A stretch of 64,000 bases of DNA from Collinsella sp. (GCA_018381235.1 JAGZSF010000008.1:1-64000); one strand, 5' to 3'; numbered from the stretch's first letter, positions 14,963-24,327 are shown. The notes: a model not told the origin generated them from the sequence alone. Made by a program: numbers and translations.

Positions 14963-15077
14963 ACTTTGCTGGGGCAACCGGCACCGCGATCCGCGTCACT
15001 TGGGTCGCCGGGTCGTCGCTGATGATGTCGTCGATAAGGGCGATTTCGCGTTGCCCCGCTACGCTGCCAACTTGTCA
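14961..15077 (-). pseudogene. C-terminal gene remnant (copy 2)
   Basis: An open minus-strand stretch of 38 codons without a start ends in DDPATQVTRIAVPVAPAK-stop against the terminator. It overlaps the MATE gene end in another frame. Its tail resembles the remnant at 13181. The family is unknown. The pair brackets the two TA modules. Confidence 0.4.
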
Positions 15078-16405
15078 AAAGCCCCGCGTCGGTTGAGCAC
15101 GGTAAACGCGACAACACAGATGACTGCCGACAGAATCGACCCGCACGGCGAAGCGATGCCCATGGGAAACAGCGTGTCGGAATAGGCGTTCGACAGCAGC
15201 CACGCGCCCGGCACGCGAATGAGCGCCACGGCCAGCACGTTGTGCGCAAAGCCGATGTAGCTCTTGCCATACGCAGCGAAAAAGCCGCTAAAGCAAATGT
15301 GGATGCCGGCAAAAATCGCGTCGAAAATATAGCTGCGCATATAGCCGGTGCCGGCCGCGACCACCGCAGAGTCCTTGGCAAAAAAGCCGATAAACGCCGG
15401 CGCCACCAGCCACATCAGCACCGTGATCAGGCAGCCGTACACCACCGAGATCGTCATGGCGTCTTTAAGCACCTGACATGCGCGGTCGCCCTTGCCCGCG
15501 CCGGCGTTTTGCGCCGTGAGCGCGCTGACGGTGGCACCCATGGAACTCGGCACAATGAACAAAAAGCTGATCATCTTCTCGACCAGGCCCACGGCGGCGG
15601 CGTCGACGAGCCCTCGGTGGTTGGCAATGACGGTGATGAACATAAACGCCACCTGGATGCAGCCGTCCTGCACGGCCACGGGCACGCCGATCTTAAGAAT
15701 GCTGCCGAGCACCTCGGGCTGGGGGCGCAGGTCGCTGCGCTTAACGTGGATGTTCGTGCGGCGGCTCTTGAGCCACACGAGTGCGAGGGCAACGCTGGCC
15801 GTCTGGGCGGTTACCGTGCCGAGCGCCGCGCCCACGGGGCCGAGCCCCATGTGCCCGATAAACAGAAAATCGAGCGCGATGTTAATGATGCACGCCACGC
15901 CGATCACGTACATGGGCGAGCGCGAATCGCCCAGCCCGCGAAAGATGGCCGAAAGAATGTTGTATGCGGCGATAAACGGAATGCCGACAAAGCAGATACG
16001 CAGGTAGGCGGCGGTTCCTTCGACTGCCTCGGCCGGCGTGCCAATGAGCGCCACGATTTGCGGGCACAGTGCGAGCAGGATAGCGGCCAGCACCACCGAG
16101 ACACCCATAAAGAGCGTGATGGTGTTGCCGATGGCGGTCTCGGCGCGGTCGAAGCGACGCGAGCCCACGGCGTGGCCGACGATGACCGTCGTTCCCATGG
16201 CCAGGCCCACGAGCGTCACGGTAATGATATAGAGCGTCTGCGCGCCATTACCCACGGCGGTGATGCCGGCGGCGCCGCTAAACTGCCCCATCATGTACAG
16301 GTCGGCCATGCCGTAGAGCATCTGCAAAAAGTACGAGAGCATATAGGGCAGGGCAAAGACCGCGATGGTCTTAAGGACATTGCCGCGTGTGAGGTCGTGT
16401 TCCAT
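15059..16405 (-). CDS. MATE-family multidrug/Na+ antiporter
   Basis: An integral membrane exporter of 448 residues with about 12 hydrophobic segments in two related halves. It opens with MEHDLTRGNVLKTIAVFALPYMLS, typical of Firmicute/actinobacterial MATE proteins of the DinF/NorM superfamily. It probably exports cationic drugs or dyes with Na+ or H+. The promoter region has a MerR-type layout (see 16446-16476). No regulator gene is adjacent. Its stop overlaps a remnant of another reading frame. Confidence 0.92.
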   Translation of the reverse strand: MEHDLTRGNVLKTIAVFALPYMLSYFLQMLYGMADLYMMGQFSGAAGITAVGNGAQTLYIITVTLVGLAMGTTVIVGHAVGSRRFDRAETAIGNTITLFMGVSVVLAAILLALCPQIVALIGTPAEAVEGTAAYLRICFVGIPFIAAYNILSAIFRGLGDSRSPMYVIGVACIINIALDFLFIGHMGLGPVGAALGTVTAQTASVALALVWLKSRRTNIHVKRSDLRPQPEVLGSILKIGVPVAVQDGCIQVAFMFITVIANHRGLVDAAAVGLVEKMISFLFIVPSSMGATVSALTAQNAGAGKGDRACQVLKDAMTISVVYGCLITVLMWLVAPAFIGFFAKDSAVVAAGTGYMRSYIFDAIFAGIHICFSGFFAAYGKSYIGFAHNVLAVALIRVPGAWLLSNAYSDTLFPMGIASPCGSILSAVICVVAFTVLNRRGAFDKLAA

Positions 16406-16445
16406 GGGCGGGGCTTTCTGGCTTGGTTCGTTTAGCTACCAGTGT

Positions 16446-16476
16446 AGTGAAAACCCTACAACGATTGTAGAGTCAA
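16446..16476 (-). promoter_or_regulatory. MerR-type promoter/operator of MATE gene
   Basis: On the minus strand TTGACT (16476-16471) is followed by the perfect inverted repeat CTACAATCGTTGTAG and, after a 19-bp spacer, by a weak TTCACT. Long spacers with a central dyad are typical of MerR-family activated promoters. The rest of the 16406-16664 gap shows no gene. Confidence 0.55.
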
Positions 16477-16664
16477 GGTTTGTGTTGACGCCGGAGCGAA
16501 AAAAGTCTCGCGCACCATTATTCCGAGTGAATATGGACACACATCACGAGAACTCGCCGCCGGCGCTAACCTTGCAGAAAACGATTTCGGAATACTTGAC
16601 ACCATTATTCGGCGCGCAATAATACGTGCGTTTGCGAACAACGTTTGATGGGGGTTGAACCTGC

Positions 16665-18494
16665 GTGCGCAATCTCAAAATACTGTTTTCCTATCTAGGG
16701 GCATACCGTCGCGATGCCATCCTCGGCGTGTTCTTTGTGTCGGTCGAGACGGTGCTCGAGCTGTTTATCCCGGTCATCATGGCCAACATCATCGATGTGG
16801 GCGTGCCTGCGTGTGATATCAACTACATGCTGCTACAGGGTGCGTACATGTTGGTGTGCGCTGCGCTTTCGCTGGTACTGGGCTTGGGTTATGCCCGCAC
16901 GTCCGCCCGCGTTGCCTCGGGCCTAGGCGCCAACCTGCGCGAGGCCGAGTACAAAAAGATTCAAACGCTCGCCTTTGGCAACCTGGACAACTACGACGCC
17001 AGCTCGCTCGTCACCCGCATGACCACGGACATCACCGTTATCCAAAATGCTGTGGGCAACGGCTTTCGCCCTATGGTGCGCGGCCCGGTGACGCTTATCG
17101 TCGGCCTTATCTACGCGCTGATGCTGTCGCGCCCGCTCGCCACCGTCTTTGCGATCATCTTGCCCGTGCTGGCAATCGTGCTGGGCGTCATCACCTATCG
17201 CGTGAGTCCGCTCTACCGCCAACTCCAGACCTCGATGGACCACCTCAACGGCGTGGTACAGGAGGACCTCACCGCCGTGCGTGCCGTCAAGGCCTACGTT
17301 CGTACCGAGCACGAGGAGGCCAAGTTCGACACCGTCAATACCGCGCTCGCGCGCACTGCGACGAAGACCTTTGGCAACGCGGTGCTCAACCTGCCGGTGT
17401 TTCAGCTGTCGATGTACGTGGCTGCGCTCTCCATCCTGTGGATTGGCGGCCGCATGATTCTCGCCGGCAAGCTGGGCGTGGGCTCGCTCACGGGCTTTAT
17501 GAGCTACGTGCTGCTGATCATGAACTCGCTTATGATGATTTCCAATGTGTTTTTGCTGCTCACGCGCGCTCTTACGAGTGTGGGCCGTATCGTCGAGGTG
17601 CTCGATGAGGAGCCCTTTATCGCCAACCCCGCGGGAGACCTCGCGACTGCGGCGCCAGCGGACGGCAGTATCGAATTTCGCGACGTTTCCTTTAAATACC
17701 GCGCGGATGCAGCCGAGGATGTGCTCGAGCATATCGACCTTCGCATCGAGAGCGGCTCGACGGTGGGCATCCTCGGCGGCACGGGCTCGGGCAAGAGCTC
17801 GCTTGTGCAGCTGATTGCGCGCCTGTACGACGCCACCGAAGGCGCCGTGCTTGTGGGCGGGCGCGACGTGCGCGACTACGATCTCGCGACTCTACGCGAC
17901 GCCGTGGGCATTGTGCTGCAAAAGAATGTGCTGTTTACGGGTACCGTGCGCGAGAACCTGCAGTGGGGCAATCCGCAGGCGTCGGACGATGAGCTCCTCG
18001 CGGCTTGCCGCGCGGCGTGCGTGGACGAGTTCCTTGATCGCATCGGCGGGCTGGACGGCGAGTTGGGCCAAGGCGGCGCCGGTGTCTCGGGTGGCCAGAA
18101 GCAACGTCTGTGCATCGCGCGCACGCTGCTCAAGCATCCGCGCGTGCTCATTTTTGATGACTCCACCAGCGCGGTCGATATGGCGACCGACGCAAAGATT
18201 CGCGAGCACATCGCTCGGATTCTCGATGCGACCGTGCTCATCATCGCCCAGCGCATCGCGAGTGTCATGGATGCCGATCGCATTGTGGTATTGGACGACG
18301 GTCGTGTCCACGGCGTGGGCACGCACGAGGAACTGCTAGCGGGCGACAACATATACCAGGAGATTTATGCCTCGCAGATGGAGTTTGCGAGGAACGCGGA
18401 CGCCGGCGACGGCAGCGACGATGGTTGCGCGAATGATCCGATTTCCTCCGTCGCATGCGGATCGCCCTTGGAAGGGGGTGAGCGTCATGCCTAA
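16665..18494 (+). CDS. ABC exporter half-transporter (permease-ATPase)
   Basis: A type IV-fold exporter subunit of 609 residues. Six membrane segments lie in residues 15-310. The nucleotide-binding domain follows, with Walker A GGTGSGKSS, the Q-loop, signature VSGGQKQR, Walker B VLIFDDST and the H-loop replaced by Gln in IIAQRIAS. Here the catalytic Glu is Asp (FDDS) and the switch His is Gln, so this half has a degenerate ATP site, as in heterodimeric exporters (BmrC/D, TM287/288). It starts with GTG behind GGGGG. It overlaps the next gene by 8 nt and forms a heterodimer with it. Substrate unknown, possibly drugs or peptides. Confidence 0.93.
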   Translation: MRNLKILFSYLGAYRRDAILGVFFVSVETVLELFIPVIMANIIDVGVPACDINYMLLQGAYMLVCAALSLVLGLGYARTSARVASGLGANLREAEYKKIQTLAFGNLDNYDASSLVTRMTTDITVIQNAVGNGFRPMVRGPVTLIVGLIYALMLSRPLATVFAIILPVLAIVLGVITYRVSPLYRQLQTSMDHLNGVVQEDLTAVRAVKAYVRTEHEEAKFDTVNTALARTATKTFGNAVLNLPVFQLSMYVAALSILWIGGRMILAGKLGVGSLTGFMSYVLLIMNSLMMISNVFLLLTRALTSVGRIVEVLDEEPFIANPAGDLATAAPADGSIEFRDVSFKYRADAAEDVLEHIDLRIESGSTVGILGGTGSGKSSLVQLIARLYDATEGAVLVGGRDVRDYDLATLRDAVGIVLQKNVLFTGTVRENLQWGNPQASDDELLAACRAACVDEFLDRIGGLDGELGQGGAGVSGGQKQRLCIARTLLKHPRVLIFDDSTSAVDMATDAKIREHIARILDATVLIIAQRIASVMDADRIVVLDDGRVHGVGTHEELLAGDNIYQEIYASQMEFARNADAGDGSDDGCANDPISSVACGSPLEGGERHA

Positions 18495-20385
18495 GACCGC
18501 AGCCCAAGCACGCCCGGCCGACCTCAAGCGCACTGTGCGCCGCTTGCTCTCCTACATGGGGCATGCCAAGTTCTCGTTGCTCGTGGTGGGCGTGCTCGCC
18601 TCCGTTGCCGCCATCGCGAGCCTCGCCGGCACCTACATGGTGCGCCCCATCGTTAACGGTTTGGCCACGGGCGGGGAGGAACTGCTCGCCAAGCAGGTCA
18701 TCCTGACGGCGATCATCTACGCCGCGGGCGTGCTCTCGGCCCTGGGCTACTCACAGATCATGGTGCGCGCGGCCCAACGCGTGGTGTCCGATATTCGCCG
18801 CGACCTGTTTGCGCACATCCAGACGCTGCCGCTCAGCTATTTTGACAGCACGCGCTCGGGCGACATCATGAGTTTTTTCACCAACGACGTCGACACTGTC
18901 TCCGAGGCGCTCAACAACAGCTTTGCCAACGTGATTCAGGCCGCTATTCAGGTTGTGGGCACCACGGCCATGCTCATCATCCTTAACTGGCAGCTCACGA
19001 TTATCACACTCGTGTGCGATGCGGCCATTGTGCTGTATGCGCGCTACTCGGGCGCGCGTTCTAAGCGTTTCTTTGCCGCCCAGCAGGCATCGCTTGGCGA
19101 CCTGGACGGATATATCGAAGAGATGGTCTCGGGCCAAAAGGTCATCAAGGTCTTTAACCGCGAAGCAGCGAATGTCGCCGGCTTCACCTGCCGCAACGAC
19201 GAGCTTCGCCGCACCGGTACCGCCGCCGTGAGCTATGCCAACTCCATGGTGCCCATGACCGTCGTGATTGGCTACGTCAACTATGCCATCGTCGCCGTGG
19301 CGGGCGGCATGCTCTGCATCAAGGGGCTCGCCGATGTGGGCGCACTTGCAAGCTACCTGGTCTTTGTGCGCCAGGCCGCCATGCCCATCAACCAGTTTAC
19401 GCAGCTCGGCAACTTCTTGCTCAACGCGTTGGCCGGTGCCGAGCGCCTGTTTGCGGCTATGGACCTTGAGCCCGAGGTGGACGAGGGCTGCGTGGAGCTG
19501 GTGCAGACGGGCGATGCTGCGTGGGCGTGGAAAATTCCCGAGGGCCAGGGCGTGGGCGTCTACGGGCACCTGAATGACGTGGCAGCCGTTGATGAGTCGG
19601 GCCGCGCGGTGGCCGCCGACGGCACCGAGCTCACGTGCGGCTCGGTCCCGCTTGCCGGCGACGTGCGCTTCCATGCCGTGGACTTTTCCTACGTGCCGGG
19701 CGCCCGCGTGCTCACGGACCTCAACCTGTTTGCCAAGCCGGGGCAAAAGATTGCGTTTGTGGGCTCCACGGGCGCCGGCAAGACGACCATTACCAACCTC
19801 ATCAACCGCTTCTACGAGGTCGATGACGGCGAGATCACGTACGACGGCATCGACGTCAAGCACATTGCCAAGGCCAGCCTGCGCGGGTCGCTCGGCATTG
19901 TGCTGCAGGATACGCACCTGTTTAGCGGCACCATTGCGCAGAACATCCGCTTTGGCAAGCTCGACGCGACCGACGAGGAGGTGCGCGCCGCTGCCGAGGC
20001 CGCCTGCGCCGACTCGTTTATCCGCCGCCTGCCGCGGGGCTACGACACACCGGTCACGGCCGACGGCGCCAACCTGTCGCAGGGTCAGCGTCAGCTGCTC
20101 GCCATCGCGCGCGTGGCCGTCGCCGATCCGCCGGTGCTCATCCTGGACGAGGCCACGAGCTCCATTGACACGCGTACCGAAAAGCTCATCGAGCGCGGTA
20201 TGGACCGCATCATGCGCGGACGCACCACGTTTATGATTGCGCACCGCCTGTCCACCGTCCGCGACGCCGACGCCATCATGGTCCTCGAACACGGCCGCAT
20301 CATCGAGCGCGGCACGCACGAAGAGTTGCTCGCCCAGCACGGCGAGTACTGGCAGCTGGCGCATGGCTTAAAAGAGTTGGATTAA
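18487..20385 (+). CDS. ABC exporter half-transporter, canonical partner
   Basis: Second subunit of the exporter, 632 residues. The transmembrane domain is at about 30-330 and the NBD has Walker A GSTGAGKTT, signature LSQGQRQ, Walker B VLILDEATS with catalytic Glu, and H-loop IAHRLST. All catalytic residues are present, which complements the degenerate upstream partner. About 60 extra residues (about 370-430) are inserted between the membrane domain and NBD. ATG at 18487 has an AAGGGGGTGAG RBS within the upstream gene's end, so the two are translationally coupled. Confidence 0.94.
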   Translation: MPKTAAQARPADLKRTVRRLLSYMGHAKFSLLVVGVLASVAAIASLAGTYMVRPIVNGLATGGEELLAKQVILTAIIYAAGVLSALGYSQIMVRAAQRVVSDIRRDLFAHIQTLPLSYFDSTRSGDIMSFFTNDVDTVSEALNNSFANVIQAAIQVVGTTAMLIILNWQLTIITLVCDAAIVLYARYSGARSKRFFAAQQASLGDLDGYIEEMVSGQKVIKVFNREAANVAGFTCRNDELRRTGTAAVSYANSMVPMTVVIGYVNYAIVAVAGGMLCIKGLADVGALASYLVFVRQAAMPINQFTQLGNFLLNALAGAERLFAAMDLEPEVDEGCVELVQTGDAAWAWKIPEGQGVGVYGHLNDVAAVDESGRAVAADGTELTCGSVPLAGDVRFHAVDFSYVPGARVLTDLNLFAKPGQKIAFVGSTGAGKTTITNLINRFYEVDDGEITYDGIDVKHIAKASLRGSLGIVLQDTHLFSGTIAQNIRFGKLDATDEEVRAAAEAACADSFIRRLPRGYDTPVTADGANLSQGQRQLLAIARVAVADPPVLILDEATSSIDTRTEKLIERGMDRIMRGRTTFMIAHRLSTVRDADAIMVLEHGRIIERGTHEELLAQHGEYWQLAHGLKELD

Positions 20386-20434
20386 CCCGTTCGAGTACGA
20401 TGTTTTGACCCCTCCGCGCCCCTCGCCTCGCCTC

Positions 20435-20499
20435 AAACCATCACAACATTCGACGTTTTTTGCCAAAAACGGGAAAAGCATCGAATGTTGTGATGGTTT
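20435..20499. repeat. Palindrome, family AAACCATCACAACATTCGA (copy 1)
   Basis: AAACCATCACAACATTCGA and its complement enclose a second small hairpin (CGTTTTT..AAAAACG). 65 bp. Copies at 21677, 25783 and 37492 share the outer arms. Confidence 0.92.
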
Positions 20500-20600
20500 T
20501 TCTGCCGCTCGACCGGGTGGAATCGCTTTCTTGCGCGCGAAGGTGTGCGGACCCGTGGGCAGGGGAATAAGGTTGGTTATCCGACTCCATTGGAGGGCTC

Positions 20601-21638
20601 ATGGACCTGCCGATCGTCCTGTCCCATAAGACTGCCTGGCTGTACCACAACGTGGCGCGCCCGTCCGAGCCGCCCTCGCGAGCAAGCAGCCTATACGATG
20701 AGGACTCGCTTGCTAACGAGGCGGAGCCGACCGCGAGCCTGCCCAAATTGGGACTCGATGCCAAGGGGCTGAGGGCTTCAACGGCAGTTGGAATCGTTAC
20801 CGACTATCTGGTTTCGCTCGGTATTCCACGAGAAGAGCTCGATCATATCGACACGCTCGTCAACTTTGATTTTGAGCGCTCGACGCCGGCTGGATTTAGG
20901 TGCCACGTGTTTGGGGCGCCGGTACCTCCAGGCCATCTTATCGAGGTGGCAGAGGGCCTTCTAGTGGTTGATGAGGTCATGTGCTTTGTCCAAGCGGGTT
21001 CGTGGATGAGCGAGCCCGAACAGCTGGAATATGGCTACGAAATCTGCGCCCGATACCATTTGAATCATCTGTCGACAGGCGATTATATCGAGATGGGGCA
21101 GAGGTATATCGTTGCCGACTTGATTGCCTATTGCAATGAGAACCGATCTCGTCAGGGGGCTATACGCGCGGCCGCCGTGCTCAAGCGCGTGCACGATGGC
21201 GCGCGGTCGCCAATGGAGACGGCCACCGCAATCATGGTTGCAGCAAAACGTTCCCAGGGAGGGCTGGGATACGCCAAGATCGAGCTCAACCATCGGGTCG
21301 ATGTTCCCAACGAGTTCAAGTATCTCGCAAAGGCCGGGTATTTCGAGATCGACGTATATGCGCCTGCAAGCGGTACGGGGATTGAATACAACGGATCGGA
21401 CCATCTTGATAAACAGCGCAGCGCGTCGGATGCGGAGCGTATGACCGTGCTGAGCGCGCTGGGCTTTAGGATGATCGTCCTCACCGGGACTCAGTTTGCC
21501 CATCAGCTGCAATTGCACCGGGCGATGAATGCCATCGCGCTCGCTATGGGTCTTAAGTGCGACCGAAGCGAGGTGTTCCAGAAACGGCAGAACGACCTGC
21601 GAGAATTCGTGATTCGACACTGGGACGGCGGCCTTTAG
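20601..21638 (+). CDS. Protein with C-terminal nuclease-like (DUF559/Vsr-type) domain
   Basis: A 345-residue soluble protein, not assigned to a characterised function. The C-terminal 90 residues (GTGIEYNGSDH...DAERMTVLSALGFRMIVLT) resemble the PD-(D/E)XK fold of DUF559/Vsr-like endonucleases often attached to AbiEi-type antitoxins. The N-terminal part shows no recognisable HTH. The middle (about 120-250) is mixed alpha/beta. The first ATG is weakly supported (GGAGGGCTC 4 nt before). The gene sits alone between two copies of the same 65-bp palindrome, a setting that suggests movement as a cassette, though this is unproven. Confidence 0.6.
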   Translation: MDLPIVLSHKTAWLYHNVARPSEPPSRASSLYDEDSLANEAEPTASLPKLGLDAKGLRASTAVGIVTDYLVSLGIPREELDHIDTLVNFDFERSTPAGFRCHVFGAPVPPGHLIEVAEGLLVVDEVMCFVQAGSWMSEPEQLEYGYEICARYHLNHLSTGDYIEMGQRYIVADLIAYCNENRSRQGAIRAAAVLKRVHDGARSPMETATAIMVAAKRSQGGLGYAKIELNHRVDVPNEFKYLAKAGYFEIDVYAPASGTGIEYNGSDHLDKQRSASDAERMTVLSALGFRMIVLTGTQFAHQLQLHRAMNAIALAMGLKCDRSEVFQKRQNDLREFVIRHWDGGL

Positions 21639-21676
21639 GGGCGCTTTGGTCCTTCTACGAGGTGCCGTGGGCGGGC

Positions 21677-21740
21677 AAACCATCACAACATTCGACGTTT
21701 ATTGCCAAAAACGGGAAAAGCATCGAATGTTGTGATGGTC
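21677..21740. repeat. Palindrome, family AAACCATCACAACATTCGA (copy 2)
   Basis: Nearly identical to copy 1, including the inner CGTTT.TTGCCAAAAACGGGAAAAG. It lies 38 nt after the stop of the nuclease-like gene. Confidence 0.92.
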
Positions 21741-21871
21741 TGTGTTGAGGATGGGCTTGGAAAGTCCGTTTTGCTCAAAGCGACCTGTCCTGTCGTACGG
21801 GTGTCGGCGTGATTCTCTCGTGGGGTATTATGTTTTCCGAAGAATAAAACGCCGTGTGAGGGGAGGGCTGC

Positions 21872-22927
21872 GTGGACGGGCACGTGCAACATGACGGCTT
21901 TGGCCGCGATATCAACTACCTGCGCATTGCCGTTACCGACAAGTGCAATTTCCGCTGCATCTATTGCATGCCGGCCGATGGCGTGGCGCCCCGCGCGCAT
22001 GACGAGCTGCTCAGCGCCGAGGAAATCGCCCGCTTTGTGCGCTTGGTAGCGGGGGAGGGCATTCGCCGCGTGCGTCTGACGGGCGGCGAGCCTCTGGTCA
22101 GCCGCCGTATCATCCCGCTTATTCGTGACATCCGCGCGATCCCGCAGATCGAGGACATCTCGCTCACCACCAACGGCGCCCTGCTGCCCAAGCTGGCGCC
22201 GCAGCTCAAAGATGCCGGGCTTAACCGCGTCAATATCTCGCTCGACACGCTCGACCCTACGCTCTTTGGAAAGATCACGCGCCTGGGCCGGCTCGAGCAG
22301 ACCATGGTTGGCATCGACGCGGCACTGGCCTGGGGCTTTGAGCCCGTTAAGGTCAACTGCGTTGTTGTGCGCCGGCTCAACCAGGATGTGGCGGCCCTTG
22401 CGCGCCTGACCGTCGACCGCCCCATCCATCTGCGCTTTATCGAGTACATGCCCATTGGTGACGAACACACGAGCTCGCATTGCGCTGTGGACCCGCATGC
22501 GCCCGCGCTCAATCCCGAGCTGTGGGACGCGAGCGATACCGTGCCGAGCGACGAGTTGCGGGCGCGCATCAATGCCGGGGCCGCCGCGACGGGACTGGGC
22601 GAGCTCGAGCCGCTCGACATCAACGACGCTCCTGCCGGCGCGGGTCCTGCGCGCTATTGGCACTTTCCGGCCGCGGCGGGAACGGTCGGCTTTATCAGCG
22701 CCATGTCCAATCATTTTTGCGCGAACTGCAACCGTCTGCGCCTGACGGCAGACGGCAACGTGCGTCCGTGCCTGTTCAGTGATGCCGAGTATTCGGTGCG
22801 CGACGCCCTGCGCCGTGGTGATGATATGCAGGTACTTTCGATTTGGCGCGATGCCGTGGCCCACAAACCGCAGGAACACGCGATAATTGAGGGCACGCAA
22901 CGATTTATGTCCCAAATCGGAGGATGA
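21872..22927 (+). CDS. moaA: GTP 3',8-cyclase (molybdenum cofactor step 1)
   Basis: A radical SAM enzyme of 351 residues that converts GTP to 3',8-cyclo-GTP. The N-terminal cluster motif is CNFRCIYC; the SAM motif TGGEPL and the C-terminal cluster CANCNRLRLTADG..RPC are all present, and the chain ends in the essential Gly-Gly (SQIGG). It starts with GTG behind GGGAGGG. The next gene (moaC part of a fusion) begins 4 nt later, so steps 1 and 2 of cofactor synthesis are co-translated. Confidence 0.97.
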   Translation: MDGHVQHDGFGRDINYLRIAVTDKCNFRCIYCMPADGVAPRAHDELLSAEEIARFVRLVAGEGIRRVRLTGGEPLVSRRIIPLIRDIRAIPQIEDISLTTNGALLPKLAPQLKDAGLNRVNISLDTLDPTLFGKITRLGRLEQTMVGIDAALAWGFEPVKVNCVVVRRLNQDVAALARLTVDRPIHLRFIEYMPIGDEHTSSHCAVDPHAPALNPELWDASDTVPSDELRARINAGAAATGLGELEPLDINDAPAGAGPARYWHFPAAAGTVGFISAMSNHFCANCNRLRLTADGNVRPCLFSDAEYSVRDALRRGDDMQVLSIWRDAVAHKPQEHAIIEGTQRFMSQIGG

Positions 22928-22931
22928 TCAT

Positions 22932-24236
22932 ATGGCCAAGAGCAGGTACGCCGATGCCACCAAGGCCGCTCGCAGGGCCGCGATGTCTGCCCACAAAGGC
23001 ACGGCTGCGGCGAATGCTGGTAACGCCGACGCGTCCGCACAGCCGACTGCCAGTGCTGCCACCGAGCCCGCCCGCGACGCCCGTCGCGACGAGCTGACGC
23101 ATGTGGACGCCAAAGGCGAGGTACGCATGGTCGACGTGTCCGACAAGGCCGAGACCCATCGCATCGCCATCGCCGAGGGCACTATCCTCATGCATCCCGA
23201 GACACAGGCCATGGTGCTGCAGGACCGCGCCAAAAAGGGCGATGTGCTCGCCTGCGCGCGCGTGGCGGGCATCATAGCCATCAAGCGCACGAGCGACATC
23301 ATCCCCATGTGCCATCCGCTGCTCATTACCAAGAGCAAGTGCGACATTGCGCCCATCGCTCCGGCGGGGACGCCGGCCGAGGACGTGCCCGAGGGCTGGG
23401 CGCCGGCGCGCGCGGACGGGCAGGTTGGCTTTCACGTACTGGTTACGGCCGGCGTGACTGGCAAGACGGGTATTGAGATGGAGGCGTTGACCGGCGCGAG
23501 TGCCGCGTGTCTGACCATCTATGACATGTGCAAGGCGGTCGATCGCGGCATGGAGATTGTCGACGTGCGCCTGCTGCACAAGGAGGGCGGCCGCTCGGGC
23601 GTGTGGGACCGCGCAGAGCGTCAGACCGCTGCTGTTGAGGCCGTGGCCGCTGACGGTGCCGCGCCCGCAAGCGCACCCGTCGCCGTCGCGCCCGCAGCTC
23701 CGACACCGGCCGTCCCCGCGATCGCGTTTATCGGCTACCAAAACTCGGGCAAGACCACACTCGTCGAGAAGGTTATCGCCGAGCTCACCCGCCGCGGCCT
23801 GCGCGTGGGCTCGCTCAAGCATCACGGGCACCACGGCTTTGATATCGATGTGCCCGCTAAGGATACGTGGCGCCATCACCAGGCCGGATCCAAGCACGTG
23901 GGCCTCATCTGCGCCACGCGCTGGGCGGAGTACGCCGACACGCGCGAGGAGGACGAGATGCCCGCGCGCGAGCTGCTGTCGCGTTACAACGATGTCGACG
24001 TGGTGATCATCGAGGGCTACAAGACCGAGGGCTTCGACAACATTGTGGTCGCGCGCTCCGGTGTCGACCGTCTGCGCGGCAAGAGCTCGCTCGACCTGGT
24101 CGACGGTCACACGCTGGCCCTTGCCTGCAACGAGGCCCTGGCACGCCAGGCCTTCGACGCCGGCTTTGCGACCCGAGCCATCAACATCAACGACGCCCGA
24201 GCCATCTGCGACCTGATTCAAGATCATCTGGCCTAA
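22932..24236 (+). CDS. MoaC-MobB fusion protein
   Basis: A 434-residue bifunctional protein. Residues about 52-215 are cyclic pyranopterin monophosphate synthase MoaC (HVDAKGEVRMVDVSDK, MCHPLLITK, EMEALTGAS, MCKAVDRGM). An Ala/Pro-rich linker (215-243) leads to MobB (about 245-434), a P-loop GTP-binding protein (GYQNSGKTTLVEK, HHGHHGFDID, VIIEGYK). MoaC completes the pterin ring; MobB assists guanylylation of the cofactor. An N-terminal Ala-rich tail of 50 residues precedes MoaC. ATG at 22932 has CGGAGG. The fusion joins early and late steps of one pathway. Confidence 0.93.
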   Translation: MAKSRYADATKAARRAAMSAHKGTAAANAGNADASAQPTASAATEPARDARRDELTHVDAKGEVRMVDVSDKAETHRIAIAEGTILMHPETQAMVLQDRAKKGDVLACARVAGIIAIKRTSDIIPMCHPLLITKSKCDIAPIAPAGTPAEDVPEGWAPARADGQVGFHVLVTAGVTGKTGIEMEALTGASAACLTIYDMCKAVDRGMEIVDVRLLHKEGGRSGVWDRAERQTAAVEAVAADGAAPASAPVAVAPAAPTPAVPAIAFIGYQNSGKTTLVEKVIAELTRRGLRVGSLKHHGHHGFDIDVPAKDTWRHHQAGSKHVGLICATRWAEYADTREEDEMPARELLSRYNDVDVVIIEGYKTEGFDNIVVARSGVDRLRGKSSLDLVDGHTLALACNEALARQAFDAGFATRAININDARAICDLIQDHLA

Positions 24237-24275
24237 AACCTGCCAAAATGGGACAGGTTTATTTTGGCAGGTTTT
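24237..24275 (+). terminator. Rho-independent terminator of moaA-moaC/mobB
   Basis: AAACCTGCCAAAAT pairs with ATTTTGGCAGGTTT around GGGACAGGTTT, beginning at the stop codon and ending in T's. Confidence 0.85.
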
Positions 24276-24294
24276 ATCTGGGCAAACGTCGCTT

Positions 24295-24327
24295 CCACCA
24301 CAAAGGGGCCAGGCACCTTTGTGGTGG
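24295..24327 (+). terminator. Gene-end hairpin, CCACCACAAAGG family (copy 2)
   Basis: A perfect 12-bp stem CCACCACAAAGG/CCTTTGTGGTGG around GGCCAGGCA, followed by TTTTTG. It comes right after the moa terminator. Confidence 0.85.
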
